The notes below the pieces were generated by a model that did no database searches, was not told the DNA's origin, and worked only from the letters and a program-made list of their open reading frames with translations. Positions 24,321 to 32,429 of a stretch of 60,213 bases of DNA are shown one piece after another. The DNA is from an uncultured Desulfobacterium sp. Its GTDB lineage: Bacteria; Desulfobacterota; DSM-4660; Desulfatiglandales; Desulfatiglandaceae. Within the stretch, counting starts at the first letter, position 1. Each line of letters begins with the position of its first letter. The stretch covers positions 987,071 to 1,047,283 of the forward strand of contig LT984854.1 of the NCBI GenBank assembly GCA_900258555.1, read 5' to 3'. Made by a program: the position numbers and the translations under genes.

Positions 24321-25991
24321 ATGCAATTAATAAAGACCATCTTACTCCTGTTGGCCATCCTCATTCCTGCAATAGCTGGTGCCATAATCACATCTGTTTT
24401 ATATTTTCTATTTTTTGCGCCCATTTCAATTATAACCCTGGGTTTTGGTTTGGCTGTTAACTCGATAACTGTCTGTTATAGTATGACCTATCTTCAATTT
24501 CTGAGCCGCCCTAATGAGTTATCAGCTAAAGACTCCTTGAGAGAGGCAAGGGCCATAGGCATGCCGGCGATCGTAACAACGATTTTGACCTCCCTGGCCA
24601 TGCTTTTTAGCGGCATTTCGGTGTTTGAGCATCTTGGAATGGTTGCCGCCGTAAGTGTAATGGCGTCACTGGTTTTTATGCATACCTTTTCTCCAGCGAT
24701 TCTTACCGCAATAAGCCCTGGAAAATCAACATATCTGCCTCTTAAGCATATTATCAGCAGGCTTTCACGCACAGGAAAAAAGGGGGCCTTTGTAGGCAGC
24801 GCCTTTGGTATTATAATGCTTTATTTTGCAATGCCAGGCCTTGTCATATCCTTAACACTTCTTAAGATGCTGATATTGGTCGGTGCAGTTACTACCGTGC
24901 TCATGTTCCTCTTCTTTTTGGATTGGAAATTGACCCTTTCATGCCTTGTCCCGGTTTTATTTACACTTATCTGCATGTTAAGCACATTGGTGCTTTCAGT
25001 GTCTCATTTGGATATTTCCTCTCTCATGCTGATTGTCATCTTGGTGGTAATAGGTGCTGGTTATTCACTATACTTTGTCCGGTCCCGGCAGAGATATGGG
25101 GACTGGGCTCATGCTTCTTTCGAATTGGTGAAAACAGCGGTTTTTTTGTCTTGCGCATTTGCAATAATCGTATTCTTGGCGTTATGTTTTGCAGAATATC
25201 CATCCCTAAAAAGCGCGGGATTGATCGCGTCTGTTGGAATTTGCTCCATTCTTATCGGGAATTTTGTTATCATCCCACCAATTGTGGATTATCTGTTCCA
25301 AAGGAGGGCGGAGGATTTAAAAAAGTATCCAACGGAACCCCATGCCCTGGTTCTGAGACGTTACAGGAACATGGAGCCCTATCCAAGATTGTTCGCCCTA
25401 TTCAAACTCAGGTTGGACCCCATGTTTTCAGAATTAGGAGGATTATTGGAGTCATGGTCTGGCGTCAACAGTATATTGGACATAGGGACAGGTTACGGGG
25501 TACCGGCCGCGTGGTGTCTTGAGAGGTTTAAGGATGCCAGGATATATGGAATTGAACCTGACGGGGAAAGGGTCAGGGTCGCCTCCGCAGCAGTAGGAAA
25601 CAGGGGGCATATAGTCCAGGGTATGGCCCCGGAAATCCCCGAAGCGCCGGAACCGGCAGATGCGGCTTTAATGCTTGACATGATGCACTATCTTAGTGAT
25701 GAGCAATTGGAACTTGCATTAAAAGGCATAAGGAGCACCCTTCGCAAAAACGGAAGGCTGGTGATAAAGGTTGCAGTTCCATACCAAAGAACGCCTTCCT
25801 GCCTATGGCGATTTGAAAATTTTAGACTAAGGCTTTTCAGGATACCAGTGTATTACAGACTACCTGAGACAATAGGGAAGGCGTTAAACATGGCGGGGTT
25901 TGAAATTGAAATCGCCGCTCAATCCCGATTCAATGCCGAACTTTTCTGGTTTGTAGCAAAGGCGGTGCATGAGACTCGCAAAAGTCGCTGA
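24321..25991 (+). CDS. RND/MMPL-like membrane domain fused to a class I SAM methyltransferase
   Basis: A 556-residue protein. Residues 1-~330 are membrane-embedded with about ten spans and recall two RND/MMPL transmembrane bundles joined by a short loop (SPGKSTYLPLKHIISRLSR). The large periplasmic porter domains of RND proteins are missing, and the RND-like TM4-5 pattern GLAVNSITVCYSMTY...EARAIGMPAIVTTILT is preserved. Residues ~385-556 form a methyltransferase with LDIGTGYGVPAAW (SAM motif I), GIEPDGER (motif II) and DAALMLDMMHYL. Aryl-polyene clusters often contain a separate MMPL exporter and methyltransferase. Here they are fused, perhaps to methylate a lipid at the membrane. Transport activity is doubtful without porter domains. 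Confidence 0.75.
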   Translation: MQLIKTILLLLAILIPAIAGAIITSVLYFLFFAPISIITLGFGLAVNSITVCYSMTYLQFLSRPNELSAKDSLREARAIGMPAIVTTILTSLAMLFSGISVFEHLGMVAAVSVMASLVFMHTFSPAILTAISPGKSTYLPLKHIISRLSRTGKKGAFVGSAFGIIMLYFAMPGLVISLTLLKMLILVGAVTTVLMFLFFLDWKLTLSCLVPVLFTLICMLSTLVLSVSHLDISSLMLIVILVVIGAGYSLYFVRSRQRYGDWAHASFELVKTAVFLSCAFAIIVFLALCFAEYPSLKSAGLIASVGICSILIGNFVIIPPIVDYLFQRRAEDLKKYPTEPHALVLRRYRNMEPYPRLFALFKLRLDPMFSELGGLLESWSGVNSILDIGTGYGVPAAWCLERFKDARIYGIEPDGERVRVASAAVGNRGHIVQGMAPEIPEAPEPADAALMLDMMHYLSDEQLELALKGIRSTLRKNGRLVIKVAVPYQRTPSCLWRFENFRLRLFRIPVYYRLPETIGKALNMAGFEIEIAAQSRFNAELFWFVAKAVHETRKSR

Positions 25992-26040
25992 CATTAACAC
26001 TTCAATGTGTCTTGAGGATAACAGAGCTGAGTATCACACT

Positions 26041-26068
26041 TAAAGTTTTACCCGCCCTCCGCCGATAA
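26041..26068 (+). promoter_or_regulatory. Sigma-28 (FliA)-like promoter
   Basis: TAAAGTTT (26041-26048) and GCCGATAA (26061-26068), separated by 12 bases, match both consensus boxes of the flagellar sigma factor; the usual gap is 11. It lies 41 bases before ATG 26110. This fits late or motility-linked control of the two genes that follow. Confidence 0.65.
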
Positions 26069-26109
26069 AATATAAGACCGACACTTTCCATCAGAAAAGG
26101 ACATCAGCG

Positions 26110-26571
26110 ATGCATATAGATCCAAACGACAAAATCATAATCCCTGCTTGCCCAAAGAATACCCCCGTGCCCGAAAAGACAAAAGACAGGGCCTTTAGTG
26201 AGATCCTTAATCAATTAGCAGGAATGCCGGAAGATAGCGAATCACCCTCGAAAAGGGCACAGTCAATGGACAATGTCTGTATGGCTGAACTCAACCCATT
26301 TATCTATGGGGAAAAAACTAGGATTGTTGAAGGCGCCCATGGATTGCTTGACATCTTCAGCGAATATCAGCATAAGCTTGCAGATCCTAGCTGTTCCCTG
26401 AAGGACATCGCTCCCTTAGTCAACCAAATGGAATTGGACAATGCCAGCCTTATTTCGGCGCTAAATCTCCTGCCGGATGGTGATCGGCTCAAAGGCATTA
26501 TAAATCAGATCCTCATCGCCTCTTCATTAGAGGTCTTAAAATTCAATCGGGGCGACTATGTTGGCCCCTGA
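26110..26571 (+). CDS. Hypothetical protein behind a flagellar-type promoter
   Basis: A 153-residue soluble protein without a recognised domain. The middle and C-terminal parts are helical (GAHGLLDIFSEYQHKL, NQILIASSLEVLKFNRGDY). It lies between a sigma-28-like promoter and a short flagellar rod-type gene 11 bases later, so a flagellar chaperone or assembly role comparable to FlgN is possible, though I see no FlgN signature. The protein has several Pro-rich stretches near the N-terminus that should be disordered. Confidence 0.55.
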   Translation: MHIDPNDKIIIPACPKNTPVPEKTKDRAFSEILNQLAGMPEDSESPSKRAQSMDNVCMAELNPFIYGEKTRIVEGAHGLLDIFSEYQHKLADPSCSLKDIAPLVNQMELDNASLISALNLLPDGDRLKGIINQILIASSLEVLKFNRGDYVGP

Positions 26572-26582
26572 AGGAGTTTAAC

Positions 26583-26924
26583 ATGATAGATTCCCTTGGC
26601 TTTGGTCTTGCCGGTCTGTCTGCCCATGAACAAAAAATCAGCACTGTCGCCCACAATGTGGCGAACGTAAATACCGAGGGTTTCAAGAAGGATCGTGTTA
26701 CGATCCACTCAAATGAATTCGGCCAACCCGGGGCCGACACCTCCGGGGTGAACACCCCTGGATACACAGTTCAAGGCCCTGATGCGGAAGTAGAGATATC
26801 TAATGTGGATGTCGCTGAGGAGACGGTAGACTTGACCTTGGGCAAGACCGGATTGATTGCGAATCTCAAGGTGATCAAGAGTACAGTAGACACACTTGAT
26901 TCCATCCTGGATATTATGGCATGA
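26583..26924 (+). CDS. Short flagellar rod-family protein (FlgC/FlgB-like)
   Basis: A 113-residue protein with both ends of the flagellar axial protein family. The N-terminal block is AGLSAHEQKISTVAHNVAN, followed by VNTEGFKKDR (the ANxxTxGY position). The C-terminal block is NVDVAEETVDLTL...NLKVIKSTVDTLDSIL. Both form the coiled-coil that packs the rod or hook. Usual FlgC is about 135-150 residues, and this one has a reduced middle. It is isolated from any flagellar gene cluster in this window. A ribosome site (AAGGAG) precedes ATG 26583. Confidence 0.75.
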   Translation: MIDSLGFGLAGLSAHEQKISTVAHNVANVNTEGFKKDRVTIHSNEFGQPGADTSGVNTPGYTVQGPDAEVEISNVDVAEETVDLTLGKTGLIANLKVIKSTVDTLDSILDIMA

Positions 26925-27190
26925 TTTATATTTGTTTGGTCCCCTTCGTGCTTGGTCATTTTCTGACTGCCGCGAAATTCCTTTCCAATAAGTGGAATTT
27001 ATATGCTCAGAGGGGTAGTATTTATTTTCCTTTATCCATGATGGTAACGGCATCATAGCGGGATAACATCTCTAAATTATGGCCTATTTTTCCTTGACTA
27101 GCCTATCAATTTTTTTGGCATGGGCCTTGCTGTCTATTTATCTAGATTTGATTGTGACGGCCTAAAGGCGCAACGGAGATCGGAGAGCAC

Positions 27191-27337
27191 ATGAATACCA
27201 CTGAAAGGGATATGACAATCAGAAGCAACGAAGACAGGAGATCGGGCTATGATAGGCGCAGGTTTTCCTATACTGGACACATCCCGGAGAGGAGAGCAAG
27301 CCAGGAGAGGAGAAGCGGGATTGACAGAAGGGCATAA
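27191..27337 (+). CDS. 48-aa arginine-rich protein with RRSGxDRR repeats
   Basis: A short frame from ATG 27191 to TAA 27335-27337, preceded by GGAGAG. The peptide is very basic and repeats RRSGYDRR, ERRASQERR and RRSGIDRR. The same motif type (RRNGADRR, RSGLERR) appears at the end of the zinc-ribbon protein at 59.7 kb. The repeats point to a real product rather than random sequence. Function unknown; such arrays of Arg and Asp could bind nucleic acid or phosphate groups. Confidence 0.55.
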   Translation: MNTTERDMTIRSNEDRRSGYDRRRFSYTGHIPERRASQERRSGIDRRA

Positions 27338-27410
27338 TAATTCCTTATTTCTCTAAGCCGAATTTCATATCTGCCGACCCTTTAAATCATCATTTACCAC
27401 CTAAACACGG

Positions 27411-27438
27411 TTGCGGTAAAATTTTTCAATAGTATAAT
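27411..27438 (+). promoter_or_regulatory. Sigma-70-like promoter before the REC-AAA gene
   Basis: TTGCGG (27411-27416) and TATAAT (27433-27438) are separated by 16 bases. The -10 box is a perfect match and the -35 is a partial one. It lies about 57 bases before the preferred GTG start of the response-regulator gene. Confidence 0.45.
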
Positions 27439-27494
27439 AGGTGGCAATTCCATATTCACATCCGGATATATCATTTCTTTTAATGGAGGCTTGC

Positions 27495-28676
27495 GTGAAG
27501 GCTTTCAAGATATTATTTGTTGATGACGACAAGGACATATTGTTTATTGTCGAAAAATTTCTCTCCCGCCAGGGTTACAATGTTACCGTAGCTGATAACG
27601 GTATTGAGGCGCTGGAGCTTGTTAAACAAAAAAATTTCGATATTGTTTTCACCGACTTCAAGATGCCGGAATTCGACGGGCTTGAACTTCTGGCGGCCAT
27701 AAAGGAATATCGGCCTGAGACTGAGGTGGTAATCGTGACCGGATACGGCACCATGGAATCCGCTGTAAAGGCGATGAAATTCGGCAGCTATGACTATATC
27801 CAGAAACCGTTCAAGCTGGATTCCCTAAAGGCGCTTATAGACAGGGTAATAGAGGAAAAAAGGTTCCGTGACCAAAATATCATATTAAAAAGAAGGATAA
27901 AAGACGGGCAAAGGCATCGTTATGATGAGCTGGTTGGTATGAGTCTTAAAATGCAGGAGGTTTACGAGACAATAGACAGGGTCAGCATGAGCAATCTTTT
28001 TGTCATGATCCGGGGAGAGAGCGGCACAGGAAAGGAACTTGCAGCACGGGTCATTCATAACAGGAGTAATCGTCACAATAAGCCTTTTGTCCCTGTAAAT
28101 TGCAGCAGCGTTGATGAAGGCATACCGGAATCCAGGCTCTTTGATCACATCGTCGGTCTGTTGGAGATGTCCAAGGGTGGCACTATTTACCTGGATGAGG
28201 TAAGTGATATAACACCTACCCTGCAACTAAAGCTTTTACAGGTCCTTAAGGAAAAAAGGCTGGGCCTTGAAGAGACCTCGAAAGAATCTGCGATTGATGC
28301 CAGGGTGATCTCCGCCTCGAAGGCAGATCTTGAAGAGGCAATAAAAAATGGCGAAATCAGGAAAGACCTCTTTGATCTTTTAAATGGCGCTAAAATAATA
28401 ATGCCCCCTCTAAGGGAAAGAAAAGAAGACATATGTCTTCTGCTTAACCACTTCCTTTATCAGTTCAACAAAAAAACCCCAAGAAAAATCGGATCCGTAT
28501 CCCCTCAGACCATGGATATCCTGCTTGATTATCACTGGCCCGGCAATATCATCCAGTTTCACAGTGTAATAGAACGGGCATTTGCAACCGGCGTGGAAGG
28601 CACAATAGAACCAGACGATCTGCCGAAGGAAATAAGGACCTTTGGAGAGGCATCGAAAAAAAAGCGGTTGCATTAA
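27495..28676 (+). CDS. NtrC-like response regulator lacking GAFTGA and HTH
   Basis: The preferred start is GTG 27495, six bases after GGAGG, giving 393 residues. A receiver domain (ILFVDDDKD, phospho-Asp in FTDFKMP, Lys in YIQKPFK) leads to an AAA+ domain with an intact Walker A (GESGTGKE) and Walker B (GGTIYLDEV). The sigma-54-contacting GAFTGA loop is deleted: ESRLFDH runs directly into a short IVGLLEMSKGG. The arginine-finger region reads IRKDLFDLLN (one Arg lost) and the sensor II WPGNVREL is now WPGNIIQF. No C-terminal Fis-type HTH follows. It cannot activate sigma-54 in the normal way and may work as a phosphorylation-controlled partner or titrator. Confidence 0.85.
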   Translation: MKAFKILFVDDDKDILFIVEKFLSRQGYNVTVADNGIEALELVKQKNFDIVFTDFKMPEFDGLELLAAIKEYRPETEVVIVTGYGTMESAVKAMKFGSYDYIQKPFKLDSLKALIDRVIEEKRFRDQNIILKRRIKDGQRHRYDELVGMSLKMQEVYETIDRVSMSNLFVMIRGESGTGKELAARVIHNRSNRHNKPFVPVNCSSVDEGIPESRLFDHIVGLLEMSKGGTIYLDEVSDITPTLQLKLLQVLKEKRLGLEETSKESAIDARVISASKADLEEAIKNGEIRKDLFDLLNGAKIIMPPLRERKEDICLLLNHFLYQFNKKTPRKIGSVSPQTMDILLDYHWPGNIIQFHSVIERAFATGVEGTIEPDDLPKEIRTFGEASKKKRLH

Positions 28677-28870
28677 AAAAAGCGTTTGTTTTCCGGTCAG
28701 GCCGGAACTTTTTCCCCAGCCGGACGGGCATAGCTACGCCAGCGAATTCAGAGACAAATGTTATAGTATGTGCTTCGATATCATCATGAATTGAACTTGA
28801 CACGCTAGAGCTTTTTTTTCTATCGTTAATTCATTGACATCCACCAGGTTTTAAATAAAAGGACTGACAG

Positions 28871-29818
28871 ATGTGTGATTCAACCATAGGCGGCCACGGC
28901 AAAAGGACCCAAATGTATTATGCCCAGCCGGTCTACAGGCCGCCCAGCGAGGCGTATTCGCTTTTAGTGCAGGCCACCGTGGGTTGTTCATCCGCTGCAG
29001 CAGGAAGGTGTTATTTCTGTGGCGGGTCTGTGTTTCACAAGACGATACCCGAAAAGCGATTCAGGATCAGGCCGACTGAGGACATCCTCGAAGACATTGA
29101 AATCGGGCGCAGACAACATGGAAACTGGGTGGAAAAGGTGTTCCTTCTCGACTCCAATGCCCTGATTATCAAAACCCCCGACCTGTTGAAAATTCTGGAA
29201 AAATGCTATGATGCGTTTCCACGCCTCAAGCAGGTGTCCTGCTATGCCTGTAGCAGCGACATCCTGAGAAAGACCCACGAAGAGTTGTCCTCCCTCAGAG
29301 CGGCAGGTCTTAGACTTGTCTTTGTAGGACTGGAAAGTGGAGATCAAGAGACCTCAGACCTTATGAACAAGGGCGTGCTTGTTCAGGACCAGATTGATGC
29401 AGTTGTTAAGGCCAATAAGGCAGGCCTTGAGACCTCTGTGACCGTGATAATAGGCCTTGGGGGCAGGAGGCTGTCGGAACAGCATGCAATCAATACCGGA
29501 AAGGCCGCGACCTTGATGAACCCCACATTTTTTGCCGCACTTACCCTTATGGTGGTGCCGGAAAGCCCCCTGGAGGAAATGGTCAGGACCGGAAAATTCG
29601 AGATGGTCACTGATCCTATTGAGATATTGAGGGAATTGGAATTGATGATCTCGAATATCAATGCTGCGGGGCCGATTGCATTCCGAACAAATCATGCGTC
29701 AAATTATCTGCCTCTCAAGGGGACGCTTCCCCAAGACAAGGGTAGCCTCTTAAGAACTATTAGACGGGCGATAAATGATCCCAGCCTGCTTCGTCCTGAA
29801 TTCATGCGTGCATTATAA
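28871..29818 (+). CDS. Radical SAM protein with unusual Cys spacing
   Basis: A 315-residue radical SAM protein. The expected cluster motif is stretched: C-SSAAAGR-C-YF-C (Cx7Cx2C) at VGCSSAAAGRCYFCGG, where close relatives have Cx4Cx2C. The rest is consistent with the Elp3/MiaB-like radical SAM fold: VFLLDSNALIIKTPDLL, FVGLESGDQETSDLMNKG and a VTVIIGLGG strand. An extra Cys pair in CYACSSD could bind another cluster. It lies between two regulator genes, with a 190-base gap before it, and may serve a specific lipid or protein target linked to the signalling block. Confidence 0.8.
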   Translation: MCDSTIGGHGKRTQMYYAQPVYRPPSEAYSLLVQATVGCSSAAAGRCYFCGGSVFHKTIPEKRFRIRPTEDILEDIEIGRRQHGNWVEKVFLLDSNALIIKTPDLLKILEKCYDAFPRLKQVSCYACSSDILRKTHEELSSLRAAGLRLVFVGLESGDQETSDLMNKGVLVQDQIDAVVKANKAGLETSVTVIIGLGGRRLSEQHAINTGKAATLMNPTFFAALTLMVVPESPLEEMVRTGKFEMVTDPIEILRELELMISNINAAGPIAFRTNHASNYLPLKGTLPQDKGSLLRTIRRAINDPSLLRPEFMRAL

Positions 29819-29885
29819 TCCATATTACTGCAATTCATTTTATGTCTTATCATTTTTAATGACATGAGACACATGGGAGGTCGGC

Positions 29886-31010
29886 GTGGCAAAGATCCTT
29901 ATTGTTGACGATGAAGAAGAGATCCGCAAGGCATATGGCTTGCTGGTTTCCGGTATGGGCTATGAGGTCTTCATGGCAAAAGACTCCGAGGAAGCGAAAT
30001 CCGTCCTGTTATCAGAGAAGGACTTTGACGTAGCCCTGATAGACAGGGTCCTCCCTGGTGAAGAAGATGGGATGGCAATACTTGAACTTCTCCGGATCAG
30101 TCAGCCCCTTTGCCAAAATGTTCTGGTATCAGGTTATCCGACGTTTGATTCGGCCTCAGAAGCGCTTCGTTTAAGCGCCTTTGACTATTTAACAAAGCCC
30201 GTTCAAAAGGATCAACTCTCCAGGGTCATCCGTGAGGCCGTAAAAGAAAAGAGGCGGCAGGAAGAGGTCCAGGATTCCGAAAAAAGCCGAAAGGACTATG
30301 AGCAGTTAAAGACAAAACAGGATATGTTGCAGCATGACATGAGGTCTCTGCTTTTAGGCATTACAGGCTTTTGCAATCTGCTTGTCAGCAGGACCTTGTT
30401 GGATGAAACCCAGATGGAGTATATGAGACAGATTCAACAATGCACGCTCCAGTTGGAGGCGATGGTCAACACCTATCTGGATATCAATAACCTGGAGAAG
30501 GAATCATTCCATATTGAAAAATCCAGTTTTGATATCCTGGAGGTCTTGAGACAGTCAAGAAAGGCCTTGCGGTTTCTGGCGGATGAAAAGAATGTAGACA
30601 TCTCTTTGATGTTCGACAGGAAGGTTGTCGCCAAAAATGATGTCCTATATTTTGAAGGCAACAGGATGTTCCTACAAAATGCAATCAACAACATTTTAAA
30701 AAATGCCATTGAGGCATCGCCCCAGGATCAAAAGGTAGAGATAAAGATTACAAACTCAGAAAATGCAATACTGATTGGTGTCCATAACTGGGGTACAGTG
30801 CCCAAAGAAATACGAACAAAGTTTTTTGAAAAATATTCTTCCTCCGGTAAAAAGGGGGGGCTTGGACTTGGCACTTATATGGCGGATCTTGTTGTCAAGG
30901 CTCACAACGGGCAGATCAGCATTGAAACATCTGAACAAATGGGGACGGATGTCCTGATAATGCTTCCTTTTCCAAAAAAACAAGGGCTCAACAGGAAAGG
31001 AAAATTATAG
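29886..31010 (+). CDS. Receiver - histidine kinase hybrid protein
   Basis: A 374-residue protein with a receiver domain first (ILIVDDEEEIRK, phospho-Asp in ALIDRVLPGEED, Lys in YLTKPVQ). Residues ~125-155 form a coiled coil, followed by a HisKA-like helix with His in LQHDMRSLL at about 155. The HATPase domain has the N-box (NAINNILKNAIEAS) and G-box (GGLGLGTYMADLV). The F-box is FFEKYSS. No membrane segment or sensor domain is seen, so it is cytosolic and input should arrive by phosphotransfer or protein contact. It uses GTG 29886 behind a GGGAGG site. The next gene, an NtrC regulator, starts 15 bases later and is the likely partner. Confidence 0.88.
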   Translation: MAKILIVDDEEEIRKAYGLLVSGMGYEVFMAKDSEEAKSVLLSEKDFDVALIDRVLPGEEDGMAILELLRISQPLCQNVLVSGYPTFDSASEALRLSAFDYLTKPVQKDQLSRVIREAVKEKRRQEEVQDSEKSRKDYEQLKTKQDMLQHDMRSLLLGITGFCNLLVSRTLLDETQMEYMRQIQQCTLQLEAMVNTYLDINNLEKESFHIEKSSFDILEVLRQSRKALRFLADEKNVDISLMFDRKVVAKNDVLYFEGNRMFLQNAINNILKNAIEASPQDQKVEIKITNSENAILIGVHNWGTVPKEIRTKFFEKYSSSGKKGGLGLGTYMADLVVKAHNGQISIETSEQMGTDVLIMLPFPKKQGLNRKGKL

Positions 31011-31025
31011 TAGAGGAAAAATATT

Positions 31026-32429
31026 ATGAGCGACGTACTCCATCCCGGCCTTCCAGTAGTGGTGGTTGATGATGAAGAGGCAATTTTGTTGTCAATTGAT
31101 ACCTCTCTCAGAATGGCGGGGATAAACAATATCATTACATGTAAAGACAGCAGAAAGGTAATGGATCTGCTGAAAAACGATCCGGTCGAGATGATGCTCC
31201 TTGACCTTACAATGCCGTACCTCCACGGCGAGGAATTGCTGGATATGGTGAGAAGCGAATTTCCGGAGATCCCTGTCATTATCATCACAGGGACGGTTGA
31301 GGTGGAAACCGCAGTCAGATGCATGAAATCCGGCGCATTTGACTATGTGGTAAAACCCCTTGAAGAGGGACGCCTAATAAAGGCCGTGAGCCAGGCAATG
31401 GCCTTTAAGGGCCTAAGACGTGAGAATCTCGCCCTTAAGCAACATATTTTGTCTGATACCCTTGAACACCCTGATGCCTTCGCGGCCATTATTACAAACA
31501 ACCAAAAGATGCTTTCTCTGTTTAAGTACATAGAGACCATAGCCGCAACACCTCAACCCATACTAATCACGGGCGAGACAGGTGTAGGCAAGGAACTGAT
31601 AGCCAATGCCATCCACAAGGTCAGCGGTCTTACAGGGCCATTTACTGCGGTCAATGTTGCAGGACTGGATGATCACACATTTTCAGACACTCTCTTCGGG
31701 CATGTCAAAGGGGCCTTTACCGGCGCTGACAGGGATCGTAATGGTCTTGTCGAACAGGCAGCGGGAGGCACTTTGTTTCTGGACGAGATAGGCGATTTGA
31801 GCCATACATCACAGGTAAAACTCCTGCGTCTTTTACAGGAAGGCGAATATCTGCCATTGGGTCGCGACACACCAAAATATTCCAATGCCAGGGTGCTGAC
31901 AGCCACCAACCAGGATCTTTGGGTCTCACAAAAGGAGGGCAGAATCAGAAAGGATCTCTTTTACAGGCTTGGAACTTACCATATCCATATTCCACCCTTA
32001 CGAGACCGTATGGATGATATTCCTCTTCTGGTCGAACAATTTCTGGAAGAGGCCTCTGTCACCCTGAATAAGAAAAGACCCACCCCGCCAAAGGAGCTCT
32101 TCAGCCTGTTGTGCACCTACAGCCTGCCGGGAAATGTCAGGGAACTCAGATCCCTGGTCTTTGACGCGGTCAGTAGACACACATCCAAAATGCTGTCCCT
32201 TGATGTGTTTAAGTCTTATATAAAAAAGGAGCGGCAAGGACAACCATCACCTGAGACTGAAAAGGAAGACAAGACCCCCATATCATTCTCAGGAAAACTG
32301 CCAACCATAAAACAGACGACAGAACTCCTTATAAAGGAGGCATTAAAGAGATCCAGGGGCAATCAGACTATTGCAGCACAGATATTGGGGATATCCCAAC
32401 CTGCCCTGAGTAAGCGACTAAAAAGATAG
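31026..32429 (+). CDS. Sigma-54-dependent response regulator (NtrC family)
   Basis: A 467-residue regulator in the standard order: receiver (VVVDDEEAILL, phospho-Asp in LLDLTMP, Lys in YVVKPLEEG), AAA+ domain with Walker A GETGVGKE, intact GAFTGADRDR loop, Walker B GGTLFLDEIGDL and arginine finger FYRLG, then a C-terminal Fis-type HTH (NQTIAAQILGISQPALSKRL). It should bind an enhancer and drive sigma-54 promoters in response to phosphorylation. The adjacent REC-HK gene is its likely kinase. No obvious sigma-54 promoter (GG-N10-GC) was found in the immediate flanks by eye. Confidence 0.92.
   Translation: MSDVLHPGLPVVVVDDEEAILLSIDTSLRMAGINNIITCKDSRKVMDLLKNDPVEMMLLDLTMPYLHGEELLDMVRSEFPEIPVIIITGTVEVETAVRCMKSGAFDYVVKPLEEGRLIKAVSQAMAFKGLRRENLALKQHILSDTLEHPDAFAAIITNNQKMLSLFKYIETIAATPQPILITGETGVGKELIANAIHKVSGLTGPFTAVNVAGLDDHTFSDTLFGHVKGAFTGADRDRNGLVEQAAGGTLFLDEIGDLSHTSQVKLLRLLQEGEYLPLGRDTPKYSNARVLTATNQDLWVSQKEGRIRKDLFYRLGTYHIHIPPLRDRMDDIPLLVEQFLEEASVTLNKKRPTPPKELFSLLCTYSLPGNVRELRSLVFDAVSRHTSKMLSLDVFKSYIKKERQGQPSPETEKEDKTPISFSGKLPTIKQTTELLIKEALKRSRGNQTIAAQILGISQPALSKRLKR

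Noticed and set aside
9582-25991. Firm assignment as a ladderane or aryl-polyene cluster
   Set aside because: Gene content overlaps both types but matches neither fully; no aromatic starter genes (ammonia lyase, AMP ligase) were seen, and product identity cannot be decided from sequence.
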